In this document: positions 43,668-55,221 of the stretch, piece by piece
How positions within the stretch are numbered: position 1 is the first letter of the stretch
How the letters are laid out: the number at the start of each line of letters is the position of its first letter
Source of the DNA: Notospermus geniculatus
Lineage: Eukaryota; Nemertea; Pilidiophora; Heteronemertea; Lineidae
Reading direction: 5' to 3'
Assembly: GCA_002633025.1 (NCBI GenBank)
Contig: NMRB01000137.1
Location: 175,530-239,529, forward strand
DNA: 64,000 bases
Translations under genes and position numbers: made by a program
Notes under the pieces: generated by a model
Told to the model about the DNA's origin: nothing
Seen by the model: the letters and a program-made list of their open reading frames with translations, nothing else
The model's database searches: none

Positions 43668-44270
43668 CATTAAACATGCAGCAATATAGCAGTAATCGAG
43701 TAGTTCTTTATCGTCAGGGGAAGTTACATTAATCAGAAAGTTTATCATCAATCAACTTTGAGATAATTTCATTCTAATAAAGCCGCAGAGTATGCACAGC
43801 TAATCACTTCCAGTTCGGCCGAATTTTAGTGCAACCTCGTTTACAGGCGTGCGTAATGTATAGAACCATAGAAAAACACATTATAGCATTATCCTGTATC
43901 GATGTTCGGGGAATCCCCAATGCTGCGTGTAGTCTTGCGCAGCCAGCCGTTTCGTTCCACAGTACTGCAATACGGATTCCCAGATTCGAAACAGCGGCTG
44001 GGTGACCGAGACTATGCTCGCCGATTATAACCCATCTGTCTTGTCTGTCTATACTGGGCGGCTTTAAAGGATCGCGGTATGAGATCTTTTACCGGTATTT
44101 TGGCTGCCGACGTAGATGGAGCAAACTAGCGGCAGCAATACCAACTACAAAAAGGACATTCACACCCAATAGCGAACCGACCGAATGACGTCGAACTGAT
44201 CAGTTTATTCATGTTTGTCCGACCTTTGCCGGTAAAAATAGAAGCCGGGCGGTGGGCCCTACATGAAATA
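43668..44270. other. No gene recognised
   Basis: No coding or repeat pattern identified apart from GAATCCCCAATGCTGC-type unique sequence. Confidence 0.35.
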
Positions 44271-44272
44271 AA

Positions 44273-44402
44273 GCCATGTTTACCTGATACCCGTTATCCG
44301 ATATGCGATACGACGATATCCGATAAAGCATTCGCTCCATGTAGCGATCGGAAGATAAATATCGGATGCGATATCGCATATCGGATGTCAGGTAAACGTG
44401 GC
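44273..44402. mobile_element. ~130-bp MITE, TAA target duplication
   Basis: GCCATGTTTACCTGATACCC at the left and its complement (ATGTCAGGTAAACGTGGC) at the right. The interior is built of ATATCGGATGCGATATCG-type palindromic units. TAA flanks both ends. Terminal sequence is related to the 7918-8058 element. Confidence 0.7.
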
Positions 44403-44482
44403 GTAAGACAAATTCATGAAATTGGTGCCACAACCAAGAACATGAGGCGTAAGACAAATTGGTGCCATAACCAAGAACATGA
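44403..44482. repeat. Two tandem ~40-bp units
   Basis: GCGTAAGACAAATT, then TGGTGCCA and AACCAAGAACATGAG, occurs twice in succession with a small indel. Confidence 0.75.
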
Positions 44483-46024
44483 GTTCTCAGCAACCCCAGC
44501 GAAAATAAATTTGGAGACCCTGTCTTAGCCTTTACCTAAGGTAGTCTTCGCAGCATCTCTGAATAATGTGTGGTGACATAATCTTACCACAGAATTCGTA
44601 CCAAAGTTTGCTTACGCGAAATGACAGGGGTGTGCAGCGATATGAAGTGATGGAAATCACAAAAAAGATCGCTGTCATGTGGTCAAAAGGAAAGAAACAT
44701 GCGCCCGGGTGGAATTTTTCTAATATGGTAAAAAGCCCGAAAAGAATTTCATCTCTAAAAACCATGATGAAAAAAGTAATTAGAACGTTACGATGAGTTG
44801 TTATATTACATCTATCAATCATATTAACAGTTATATTTGAAGAAAATCGAAGTGCTGATGATAGACGTAACGCTTCGAAGGACTGTGCATACATATTGGA
44901 ATATCGTATCATCATGGGCCAATGCACACTCGTGAAGACGTCTCTTCGTCGAAAATGCCGTTTGAAATCCAGTCTCTGAGACCGAACGGTGGGACGTTAT
45001 AACACTCTACACATGTCCGTAGCCTAATAATAGTCTGCGTGAATCACCAAACTTGCAATTTTAGATGTGAAAAGTGCAAGTTTGGCTGTAGATCTTCAGC
45101 CGAACTACATACATTGTAACGAGGACAAAAAACCCATGAAATGATAACTCTCTTTAGCCCCATTACTTTACACTACTACAGAATATTCACCGTGCTCGAT
45201 CCGGACCTCGGTAAAATTTTGCCAAGTTGTATAAACAGGTCAAGCCAGCCTGACACGGTACCAAATGGCAGTGTGAACTGGCCCGTTGCGCTTGAATTTC
45301 AAAGCGGGCTTGGTGCGGGTCGAGATCGGGACGCTTCAACCGGGTTTGTGCGAACAAAGATAATAGAGAGCTTGAGAACCGGCTACTTCTCCTTTAACCG
45401 AAACGTACACGTCTCCCGATACGTTTGCGTTCTCACGGATCCTTATTTCATTTGAGAAATCGCTTCGTATAAGGATGCGGAAACGTGACCTAGATAAAAG
45501 ACTATCACTGATTGGGCTAAATACAGGGATCCACCAATGCTCGGGATTCTTACAGCGGAAAAAGCACAATCTCCAACGCAGATGTCAGACGGTTTCACCT
45601 TACTGATTCTGCAACCAGGCCCGGACTATATCTGCGGAGGACAGTAGATTCCAATATACGTCTGTCAAATGGAATTGAAGTATTTCATGGGTCGTGCACA
45701 AAACGTTTCGTCGACGTACTTTTCTCTGATTGGTTCACACTTTGGGTTATAGGGCCTGGTACGAAATACTGCTACCAGTACCAGTGGTCGCGCTGTACAG
45801 TGGGTGATCAGAATGCGTCACAACCTATACTTAACAAGCAGTTATAAATGGATTTGACACAAATAAAATTTAGTTTCTGCGATACCCAACAATGTTGGGA
45901 GTTTTGACGTCTCCTTTTCAGGAGCCTTAAGTTTGGGAAAGGCGTCGATACACTTTTCACTCTGTTCTGTAAACATAGAATTGGAGTAATCAGTGTTTTT
46001 GTGTCGACAGACCGACAACGTATT
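44483..46024. other. No supported gene
   Basis: Overlapping frames at 44532-44927 (minus) and 44566-44796 (plus) are the longest. The plus one has a basic stretch (ITKKIAVMWSKGKKHAPGW) but no recognised domain or splice support. AAACTTGCA and TGCAAGTTT form a small inverted repeat at about 45049-45084. Confidence 0.35.
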
Positions 46025-46427
46025 ACTGTATCCGATGTGTTTAGTGGCCGCGGCCGGGAAGGTCGTCGTGCCTAGATTTTCTAAGTATACACGTTCCCGG
46101 CCAGCAAGTAGAGCGCACAGGCGTAACAAAAGTGTCCTTGAAGCCTAACTTTACACATCCACACTGGTCAGACGTCTCATGTTGTTTTCCCATAAATGAA
46201 ACAAGTCAAGCTTCAATAAATCTTGTTTCTTTGAACTTCGTATGTTATTTTCTCTTCAATTCTCCATGCCGAGGTAGTTGTCGAACATGACCCTTGTAGG
46301 ATTGCGAATCATGCACTACTACGGGCCCTTATTAGATTGCATTTCATAACTTGCCGGGATCATGTGTAATTGGAAAATCTAGGCACGACGATCTTCCCGG
46401 CCGCGGCCACTAAACACACCGGATACA
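46025..46427. mobile_element. 403-bp MITE with GC-rich inverted ends
   Basis: TACTGTATCCGATGTGTTTA, GTGGCCGCGGCCGGGAAGGT and CGTGCCTAGATTTTC in the left end are reverse-complemented at 46373-46427. Arms are about 57 bp. Confidence 0.8.
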
Positions 46428-46727
46428 GTATCTGTAAAACTCGTTGCGTTCTCTGTGAGCGCCCTGACCGAATGCTAATGGGTTACGTCAGCAGCCTACG
46501 CACATACTGGCCACGTATTACGTAGTCATGTAAAAAGCGGCCGATCAGGATAAGTTTATTGTAAGCGCTTTCTACTGAGCGCCATATTCACGAACTTATC
46601 TATTGTGGGAAATGTAGCTCAACATATCGAAAATGTATTCAACCACAAAATTAATGACGTATTTGGCTTAATCAATCCGTTTCAGGATCGGGATAAGGAT
46701 AAGTAGGCGGTTCACAACGTCACTAAT
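46428..46727. other. No gene recognised
   Basis: GATAAGTTTATTG and GGATAAGGATAAG phrases only; no coding pattern. Confidence 0.35.
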
Positions 46728-47462
46728 AAGGGCCGTTTAGACGACAAGCCAAAAAACGACATTCAGACTCAATCCGATTGGATCCGATCGACCCGCATCG
46801 GGTCTCATTTGCATTTAGACGAGATTTGAGTGTGGTCGTACATGTATGTGGTCCAATGTGGATTCGGGACCATATGGAATCCACATTAGACCGCATTGGG
46901 TAGCATTTACACGTAAGAGTTTTTAACCACAATGGGGTATCTGCACAACATTCTATCCCACCAGATGTCTCTAGTAGTACTCAGTTAAATGCTATAGAAT
47001 AATACTGAGAAAACGGTCCATTAAAACCACAACATGCAGTGGAAAAGTTCTTCATAATTCTATATAAAATACATTCTGACTATTCTTGAATACCTCAGTT
47101 GAAGGAGGCAGGCCGTGCTCATATGAAAATTAGCCTTATAGTACTTAATCTGTAAATTGGTTCACTTTCTGAGTCATTTCTCATATGAGTGGAGCTTTAA
47201 CTGCTCATGAAAAATGTTTTAATTCCTTAGCATTTTATTAATTATCAAAACAGAAAATAATCTCTCACTGCATGTTGTATGATTAATCAAATAATAAAGG
47301 AGTTAGATGCATAAAAAACTGTTTTGACAATACATTCTCCCTCTTCATTCTAACCTAGTTACTACTAGAGACACATATTAGTGTTAGTTCTGCAGGTATC
47401 CCATTGGATTCGATTGGATGGGATCGCATGTGGATTTTTGGCTGTCGTGTAAACTGCCCTTG
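46728..47462. mobile_element. TIR element with GGGCCGTTTAGACGACA ends, probably with a nested element
   Basis: AAGGGCCGTTTAGACGACAA at the left matches the complement of TTGTCG...GTGTAAACTGCCCTTG at the right (AAGGGCAGTTTACACGACAG). Inside, AATGGGGTATCTGCA (46931) and ATGTCTCTAGTAGTA (46965) are inverted at 47390 and 47355. They may be either a second inserted element or a continuation of the arms. Confidence 0.65.
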
Positions 47463-49224
47463 TCGACCCTCTACCCATTCTGCCCCTACCACGGATTTTA
47501 TTGGAATCTATCTATTACAATGACTACTTGTCGATTCCGCCCTAAAACGTGACAGCGACTTTGGGTATCAGACTTACCAACTGACAATCCTGTTGGCTGA
47601 TCAAATGCTACCGTCGAGATACAAAGCATACGTAGAATGATGTAGACGTTTTCAAATCTAAATAACTTGTTTTGGAAAATAATTTGCAGTGAAATGAAAC
47701 ATTGCTTTGCTTTAGGAACACATTATCTTCCATAAACTATTAACAATACACAGAAAACCCGAAAAAATATTAACGTCGACTTTTACGGGAAGATGGTATG
47801 AATTGATACAAAGCTCCTCAGTAACCGTCAGTTTGAAAGACATTTTGTACTTTCAAAGAAGAGAAAGTCCTACACATTATCAATAAATTCCCTGCAACAC
47901 TGCTGATCAACAATTTTTACCTTCAACAAAACTCCTTCAACAAGCATAGTTTACACATGCAACAGCATCATGCGAGATAAGCATGATCATGTTGATCATG
48001 TGATTGTCACATGACTTGGATACATTATCTGATTGGCTGATCCAGTATCTGGTGTTGAAGCTTACCTGCAACATGCAACAAAATAGCTGCAGAAACCTAT
48101 TTCTATCAACAGTGTTGCAGGTCCTGGCGTGTTGATCAACTGCGTTGCAGTGAATTTGTTGATAATGTAAACTGGCCTTACTGGATAGAACTCTGAACCT
48201 ATCTGTCAGGTATGATTGCCATTTGATGCCTGCCTATTGACACTCAGTGTAAATGTAAAGACTTTGTTCTCCCAAATAAATCGATAAAATAAACCGATCA
48301 AAAATTTTATCGAAAGAAATACATTGTACAGACAACAAATACATGTGTATTTCTGTTGATTACTGATTCTGCTGGTCTACTGTATGAAAATTGAATTTCA
48401 AAGAAAAGAGAGAACTGGTAATTGCAATCTGCAAATGTTTTGAAAATCGATCGAAAGTTTTGTTCAAAAAACAGTCGCAAACGTATGTCCCTTATTCTGA
48501 GTATATCCTACATCGAAGGGAGTAAGAAATAAAAGTGGGACATAAGGCCAAAAAAATAAAGTATTTGTTTCTTGTCCGCGCCCGCGTCATTCCCAGGCCC
48601 TCCGCATCGAAAAATTTTTTTCTCACCAATTTCAAATTTTCCCACTTTGCTTACGCAGCGCCTTCTATACAATGCACAGAAATGCTTCATCACTTGAAAT
48701 CATCTTTATTTTTCATGAAATCTGTGCTTTAAACATGTAGAGAGATAGTTTGCTGGTGGTATTTCCCCCATCCATGAAGAAAACGGAAAAAAAATTATTT
48801 GAAAATAAAAAAAAATTCGCATGCCCGCATCAATTTTTGCTGAGTTGCTGGACAAGAAACAGACAATATTTTTTTTTTGGCCTAAGAAATGGGAAATTTT
48901 TTAATTTCTCAAATTGGATAGTTTAAAAAAATTGTTTTAAGTTTTTGGGGTGATATGCCTCAAAATGAGAAAAAAAACAATAATTTGAAAAATTGAAAAA
49001 TCCGTGCAAAAGTGTCAAAATTTCCCACTTCTTATTGAAATTTTATTTCTTAATCCCTTATCGTGAAATCTTCGAAAAAATGCATTGTCATCAATTATTG
49101 CTCTGAAGAAAGCAAGTACGGTATATTATTGTGTTAGGAAGAAACCTTTCTTGTCTGAAAGCAACACTTGCGTCTCACGATTCTTGCAATTTGGTGTTCA
49201 TTGTATAAGAATACACCACGTTTT
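47463..49224. other. No gene; AT-rich with GCAACA and ATTTCCCACTT repeats
   Basis: CTGCAACACTGCTGATCAAC at 47890 and GTTGATCAACTGCGTTGCAG at 48130 are partly inverted, suggesting a decayed ~250-bp element. About 48515-49060 has TTTCCCACTT and AAGAAACAGACAAT phrases in both orientations. No coding motif. Confidence 0.4.
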
Positions 49225-50512
49225 TAGCCCACCTGGGGTGAGCTCTTAAGGCCTGTTTCCACTAGACCGGTTTCCCGCATTGCGTTTTGCGATTTCACAG
49301 AGTTTTGGATAATCCTACGATGGTTTAACAATACACCGCACGTATATTGTCCCAATGCTTGTGAAAACCGCCCCGGCGTCGCAAAACCTCTGCGAAAAAC
49401 CGGTCTAGTGGAAACGGGCTTTACCATTTACGATGGTGCAGCGTCCGTCGTCGTCTGTTAGCAAAAGGGACGTTTCGTAACCGCTGGGGCTGTTGATCTG
49501 AAACTTGGTACATATATACCCCTATGTCAGATGACATATGATATCAAGTTTCGGTCCGATTCGATTCTTGGCTTTGCCACCAGGTGGACAAAACCAAAAA
49601 CACAAAAAGTGGAATAACTCCTGAAGCAGAAGTAATGACTGCATCATACCCAAATTTTTATCATATGTGTATCTAAATGAGGATACATAACATATATGAC
49701 GGGTTTTTGATTTGACCTACTTTTTATGGTCACAGAGGTCAAAATTCAGAATTTGCCTTTTGGTGGCACATTTCGTAACCGCTGGGGCTATAACTTGGTA
49801 CATATATACCGCTATGTCAGATGACCTATGACATCAAGATTTGGTCCGATTCGATTCTTGGCTTGGCCACCAGGTAACAAAAACGTAAGCTCAAGGTTCA
49901 ATAATTCCTGAACTAACGAATATGGATCGTCTCCAAATTTTCATCATCGGTGCATCTAATGAGTGTAAATGACATATGATATGACCTACTTTTCAAGGTA
50001 CAGAGGTCAAAATTCAAATTTTTGGCATTTGGTGGCAAGTTTCGTGGCTATTTGACCTAGCTAGTATCTTCTAACTTAGCGTGATCATGTATCTAAGTAC
50101 CCCGTATGTGTACAGCAAATTTTCGTCCAATTGGACCCCAAATATATGGTTACTAGGTGGCCATTTTGGAAAATGTACTGGCAGAAATGTTAGCGAGAAT
50201 GTTTTGACCTTGAAATTTCGACCATAATCACATTACCCAGGGACTCAAGGCTTGCCCTGGAACATGTCGATTTTAATTTGTCATTGTTCTGCTGTTGCCT
50301 CAATATTTGTGACCATGAAAGTTATTTCATAATTGTGTTTGTACCATCCATTGTACCCTACTGTATCCCTGTTGCCATCTTGAAACAAACCACATCATTG
50401 TTTGTATTTTTGTACACTATGCCGGGAAACCGGCCTTTGTGCAATAAAGAATCTTGAATTCTTCTGGTACATTCACCCAGGTGAGCACATGGTCCATGGA
50501 CCATTTCATTAT
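49225..50512 (+). repeat. AGCTCACC-type dispersed repeat
   Basis: Begins TTTTTAGCCCACCTGGGGTG. It carries GTCCGTCGTCGTC, repeated CGTTTCGTAACCGCTGGGGC, TTGGTACATATATACC and GACCTACTTTTTATGGTCAC, and ends CCAGGTGAGCACATGGTCCA. It is the same family as 10278-10497 and 38961-40064. Interrupted at 49249-49420 by a MITE. Confidence 0.7.
49249..49420. mobile_element. 172-bp MITE with TTA target duplication
   Basis: AGGCCTGTTTCCACTAGACC at the left and the complement of AGCCCGTTTCCACTAGACCG at the right. TTA is duplicated (49246-49248, 49421-49423), as for PIF/Harbinger insertions. It sits inside the AGCTCACC-type repeat and shares its terminal motif with 19323-19988. Confidence 0.8.
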
Positions 50513-50644
50513 CTACTTTTCGACGTTGCGCCAAAAGACGTATTATTAAAAACCCTACTCTATCGCACTAAAAATTATTAATTCCCACCACAACCTGTTC
50601 ATCCCAACCAAATCTCCCCTGGCCAAACACCGCGATAAATCATG

Positions 50645-50826
50645 AGATCTCGTACCCCAAAATAGACGAGGCTTGGTACGAGGGAAAGCAGTTGCCGCTG
50701 ATCGCACGACATTTATGAACATCAATGAACAAATGTTGGCAAATGTTCCAATACAAAAATACCGATGTCTGGACGTCCTCTAAAACATCTTGAAACATTC
50801 TGACATAATGTTGGCAAAATAGAAAC
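50645..50826 (-). repeat. Left arm of an inverted pair around GPCR exon 1
   Basis: Reverse complement of 52330-52510: AACAAATGTTGGCAAATGTT and GGACGTCCTCTAAAACATCT have clear counterparts there. The pair brackets the first receptor exon and about 900 bp of intron 1. Confidence 0.75.
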
Positions 50827-51064
50827 AATGCGTGAAAAAATTCCTGGAAATAAATATTAACTATCTAATATCAATCACCGTTACAGGCCGTTTGTTGTGA
50901 GGCGAGCAAAAAACTGCTCGCCTGAGAACAATAGAAAATTCTATGGACTGCCGTTTAAGATTTCGTAACAAAATATTGGTTCGTTGCGTCCTACATAAAC
51001 CATAGTATTTGTGCCGGTGTTATTTCATCGTCGGCTGCTGAGGTGACTCGCCTGCTGCGGAAAA

Positions 51065-51420
51065 ATGAACGTCACCGCAACGCAAGACGTGTCGGTCGTT
51101 ACCTCTGACCTGCAAACGAATGTGAACGGAAGTCGGTCAGAGCTGGAGGACACCGTATTGGTTGTCCTACTAAAGATCGCCTATGGAATAATCGGCGACT
51201 ACGCCTGGATTTTGTACACAGTCATCGGGATTCCGGGGAACATCATTTCAATTTGTGTAGCAAATCGAAAGTATAATAGGAATTTGTCCCCAAGTGTTTA
51301 CATCACAGCGATGGGGATCACTGACAGCTTACTGCTGCTGATACAGTCGACTTGCTACCCCTACCCTGCCCGACTCTACGGACTGGGAATCTACGTGCAG
51401 AATCGGGAACTGCTTTTAAA
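51065..51420 (+). CDS. Rhodopsin-like neuropeptide-type GPCR, exon 1 (TM1-TM2)
   Basis: The ATG at 51065 opens MNVTATQDVSVV, an extracellular N-terminus with glycosylation sequons at N2 and N21. TM1 (about residues 46-66) contains GIPGNIIS with N59 as position 1.50. TM2 (about 76-95) contains AMGITDSL with D87 as 2.50. The exon ends in extracellular loop 1, RELLLK, before GTAGGC at 51421, phase 2. The next exon (54068) supplies the missing base and joins in frame. The assembled receptor is about 398 residues, a normal class A size. It would sit in the plasma membrane and signal through a G protein. The NFxxY and LPYRIF phrases in exon 3 resemble invertebrate peptide receptors; the ligand is unknown. 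The usual Cys at 3.25 appears to be Leu, which is unusual. Confidence 0.85.
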
Positions 51421-51446
51421 GTAGGCTCGTCCTTTTGTATTAGACC

Positions 51447-52190
51447 ATGGAGGTATTATTGAGAAGGAGCGAGCACGGCCCTAATCGCTGTGACCACAAT
51501 TCCACGCCGCCATTGTTTGCCTTTGTTCCCGCCTATTGTCCGGTACGCAAGCTGAGCTCCTTGAAGGCAATCATGAATTCCGCACAACTCTCAAAGTGCA
51601 GCGCCATCTATAATTGATATCGCGTCGACCCAATCATATTCTTGCGTTTTTCTCCACGTTGGGAATTAGATAACCGGCTATTTCGAAGACAACTCAATTT
51701 GGTAAACTCTCCGCTGTATTTTAGTGAAAAAATCATCGAAAAAGACCAATTTCCAATAAAGATATCTACGTTTTAAGGTAAACATGATAATGATAATGAT
51801 AATGAGATTCTTCGCATCTGAAAAGGTTGAAGAGGATTGCGTTATGATAGTTTAAAAGATGATTACTTCAGGTAACATATACGGGTGGTCGTTTCAGTGC
51901 GAGATGCTGCGAGGTGCTGTTTTTGACGCGATGAAAACGATGAATTTTTCAGTTTTCGTGCGTAGGCAACGTCCACTGCCATTGTTCCCTTCTATTGTTT
52001 GGACTCTGGCCATTGTACAAGGGAAGTGCTGACTGCACACGGAAATTACCGAAGATTAGATCGGCTTTTTCCGACCATCGTGCGGCGTTATTAGCCTATT
52101 GTCCCCCTAATCACTTAGCAAACAGCGGAACGATGATTGTACTGTTTGATGTGAGGTCCGTGCTCGCTCCTTCTCAATAATACCTCCATG
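51447..52190. mobile_element. 744-bp hAT-like non-autonomous element with 8-bp target duplication
   Basis: ATGGAGGTATTATTGAGAAG at the left pairs with the right end finishing AATAATACCTCCATG at 52190; pairing covers GGAGCGAGCACGG. ATTAGACC is duplicated exactly at 51439-51446 and 52191-52198. No transposase frame. It inserted 26 bp after the splice donor of exon 1. Confidence 0.85.
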
Positions 52191-52329
52191 ATTAGACCAA
52201 GCCCGAAAATTGCACAGCAAATGTTGCAAGTTGTTGTGACTTGTTCCGGGACTCCTGTCCTTTTGAACAGCACATGACCTGAAACTGCTGACTCATTGGC
52301 CGATAGGCCTACCTAGAACATCTTAGCAC

Positions 52330-52510
52330 AGGTTCTGAAAAAGCTGCATTTTTTCTATTTCGCGAACATTGTGCCATAATGTTTCTAGATGTTTTATAGG
52401 ACGTCCAGACATAGGCCGTATTTTTGTATTGGAATATTTGCCAACATTTGTTCTGTGATGTTCGTAAGTGTCGTTCGACCAACTGCAGTTGGTTATCCCT
52501 CGTACGAAGT
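52330..52510 (+). repeat. Right arm of the inverted pair around GPCR exon 1
   Basis: Counterpart of 50645-50826; shares TATAGGACGTCCAGACAT and TTGCCAACATTTGTTC-type blocks in opposite orientation. Confidence 0.75.
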
Positions 52511-52870
52511 CTCGTTGTGGAGCCAGCCCGGTCATTCTATGCCGCTGCTCCTCACCTCGGGAACCAGCTACCGCTGGCCCTCCGACAGATCGACGGGCTT
52601 GATAGATTAAAGAGGGCATTAAACACCCATCTTTTCACTGCTGAATATGGTGTCTTAGCCTTCCTATCGTGTCATAAATAATGTTTTATAGTCATTTTAT
52701 TATACTTTTGTATTCTATGCTTTCTTGCTTACCTCGGTATTTTTCCCTTTCTTTTCTATCAATGTAATGTTTTACTCTGCTTGTCTTTTTATTTGTTCTT
52801 ATTACTGTAAAGTGCTTGTGGGCTCACTACGGTGTGGTAGGGGTACTGTAATATTTGGTATAATAATACG
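52480..52870 (+). mobile_element. 3' end of a non-LTR retrotransposon (CR1/L2/Jockey-like)
   Basis: The plus-strand frame reads ARSFYAAAPHLGNQLPLALR and LDRLKRALNTHLF to a stop at 52679. This is the highly recognisable C-terminal signature after the reverse transcriptase in CR1/L2-type elements (usually RSF..AAP.LWN.LP..LR...FKR.LKTHLF). The 3' tail includes TACTGTAAAGTGCTTGTGGG. The element is 5'-truncated, as most LINE copies are. Confidence 0.75.
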
Positions 52871-53800
52871 GCTTGTTGTACTTGACTCGATGAGACGAAG
52901 ACTCGACGACGCGATGACTCGATGACCGCCAAAATTATTCAATGAAATTCAGCTCCTTATTTCTAAGAAGTGGAATGGATCAACGCGGAAGTGGACCGAC
53001 GTAGTGTCGCCAGCTACCAAGACGTGAATTAAGGTTGATATTCAGCGTAAATCATGAAATGACGGATAGCCTCGAACTAGGCCTACAGCTCCTAAGTCCT
53101 TGAGAATTTACTATGGGTCCCTTCTGAAAAAGTTGTGGGGATTGGTCTTGTCCCTCTATTCCAAACCCCGGAGGAGGTATAGCGGTAATTTTCAGCCCTT
53201 TTGAGCAATGATCCTACTGCATGTTCCTTACCGGAAGTGTCCCAATGCGTCAAAGCTGCAACGCAAAAAGTAAATTCATGAAAATAAAGAAATGCACCCG
53301 GGTTATTCATGTACTTCATGACGTCATCCACGTGACAATTTTGGACGAAAATTTTCAGATCTTGGACAATATTTTTGGAGCAAATTTTACAATTCTTTGA
53401 GTTTTTTTATTGTGTAATGAAAATTAAGTTCGTGGACTCGCCTTTTTGATTCGCCTTTTTCAAAACACTTGAATGAAAAAACCAGCCTTGAATAAATTCC
53501 GCTGCTTCACGCACAACCACAATCATGCATTCCAAGCGCAAATGGCGTCACGGCTTTAGAGTTATGATGAAATTGGGAATAGGTGCGCGGTTTAACGAAT
53601 GTTATAAAAATGTGTCAGAGGTGGCTTATTTCACCTTCCTAAAATGTCGCATAGTAACTCAGTGTTCTGAAATGCGGAACTCGAATTAAAATAAGGCATT
53701 CACCAATTATGCAGGAAGTTTAATTGGCCTTCTTCGCACCTTCGAGTCATCGCGCCATCGAGTCATCGAGTCAAGTACAACAAGCCTAATAATACTAATA
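52858..53800. mobile_element. TIR element with GACTCGATGA repeats
   Basis: GGCTTGTTGTACTTGACTCG near 52872 is mirrored by CGAGTCAAGTACAACAAGCC near 53768-53787, with TATTATT-type sequence outside. Both arms carry CGATGACTCGATG units. No coding frame inside. About 0.94 kb. Confidence 0.75.
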
Positions 53801-54067
53801 TACCTACGTGTAGACGAACTAACATCGAAGTACTGTACGTAGAGCCAGACAACACTAGATTTGGAGGAGACTTAATAATGTAGATTACAGTTAGTGTAGT
53901 CGGTAGTATCCAGATGGTGCCCCCTGCACTTGATTGCCGAATGGTGGTGCCATCTGTAAAATTGTGACGTCGTAGCAGCATCTTCAGTTTCATCTCCACG
54001 GAAACGTCCCTGCTCACTATTTTCTTGAATTCGCATCTGTTTTTCGCTTCCTTGTTCTTCCTTGCAG

Positions 54068-54288
54068 ATTCCACTGGTATTTTCCCTTCACCCTCGGAAT
54101 GCAGTCTGGGTTTTTCTTGGTCGGTATGAGCGTTGATCGTGTCATAGCCGTTAGATTCCCAATGATGGCAAAGACCATGTGTACCGTAACCGGGGCCAAG
54201 AAGGTGGTTATTATCTTAAGTGTGGTCATTGTTCTGCTGAATATGAATTTGTTTTTCACCTTGGAATACGTGGTAAACCCAGTCACAG
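54068..54288 (+). CDS. GPCR exon 2 (TM3-TM4)
   Basis: Starts after TTCCTTGCAG and encodes FHWYFPFTLGMQSGFFLVGM (TM3), SVDRVIAVRFPM (DRY box as DRV), a short second intracellular loop and VVIILSVVIVLLNMNLFF (TM4), ending EYVVNPVT before GTAGGC at 54289, phase 1. Upstream junction with exon 1 is phase-perfect. The residue 25 before the DRV arginine, normally Cys 3.25, is Leu from exon 1. Confidence 0.85.
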
Positions 54289-54599
54289 GTAGGCCAAATT
54301 TAGCTCACGCAGTTGACGCAAGGAAGTGGCATTTCATGCCTCAAAAAGTCACTATCCCCGCATCGTCTGCGAGTTTTGAAGACTTAATAGTGACTACTGA
54401 ATTTTTGTCTGTAGGAGAGTTTTACACTCACATGAGGAATTGACCAGTGATCTTTCACACTCACTCAGAAATAGCCAAAGAGGTTCATGTTGTACTTAGA
54501 ATTTAACATGTTTAAGTTTTTTTGCTAGGGCTACAGCAGTGTCTCTGTCAAACGATATCATTGCCTGTGAAGTCGCGCCAGTGACGTATCACTTTACAG

Positions 54600-55221
54600 G
54601 TGCACTGTCACGATGAAATCCTTATCATATTATATGGGGCGCCATCTGGATTTTATTGGTACATACCGAGGTACTTTAGTAATTACTCGTTTCTGGCATT
54701 TAGGGATAGAAATAATGGTCATCCGGGTTCCTGGGTACGAAATCATCGAACTCCTAGCCTCCGGCTTTCAGTTAGTTTTTGGAACTGCCATACCCTTTTT
54801 AATCATAACCATAAGTAACGTCATCATCATCATCACGGTCCAAGCCGCCGCAAGACAGCGATCGAAACTTACACAGACCCACCAAGAGGGCGGAAAAGGC
54901 GCAGACAATACTCATTTTCTTACCCGCATGTTGATATTGGTATCCATGGCTTACGTCATCACGTCGTTGCCATATCGAATATTTCACGTCATAATGGATA
55001 TCCCAGCTGTATCGAATACCTATGACATGAAAAACAGTTACTGGAATGCCCGATACAATGTGACGGTTGCGATCCTCTATCATTGGTGGTGTTGTAATTA
55101 CTGTATAAATTTCTATATGTACTGTGTGGGTGGTGGACGGAAATACAGGGAAGACACGAAAAAAGTCCTGACGGAAATGTTTAACTGCCTTTGTTGTAGG
55201 AGACGAAAGTTGGCTAAATAG
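54600..55221 (+). CDS. GPCR exon 3 (ECL2, TM5-TM7, C-tail)
   Basis: Follows ACTTTACAG. In the receptor frame it reads CTVTMKSLSYYM (ECL2 with a Cys), LLASGFQLVFGTAIPFLIIT (TM5), a basic loop (QAAARQRSKL), LTRMLILVSMAYVITSLPYR (TM6), VTVAILYHWWCCNYC and INFYMYCVGGG (TM7, NFxxY instead of NPxxY), then a Cys-rich tail with FNCLCC that could be palmitoylated, stopping at 55221. The splice sites as read leave the junction with exon 2 one base short of the right frame. An assembly error, an unseen micro-exon, an alternative site or a true disabling indel are all possible. Confidence 0.8.

Larger units (their letters stand above)
51421..54067 (+). other. Intron 1 of the GPCR, filled with transposons
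   Basis: 2647 bp between a GTAGGC donor and a TTCCTTGCAG acceptor, with matching phase. It contains a hAT-like element (51447-52190), the right arm of an inverted repeat (52330-52510), a LINE 3' end (52480-52870) and a TIR element (52858-53800). Confidence 0.75.

Noticed and set aside
44532-44927. 131-codon minus frame and 76-codon plus frame
   Set aside because: They overlap antisense, show no domain or splice site, and neither is clearly better than chance.
54099-54443. Continuation of GPCR exon 2 to 54443
   Set aside because: The residues after PVTG do not resemble ECL2 or TM5, and a good GTAGGC donor lies at 54289.
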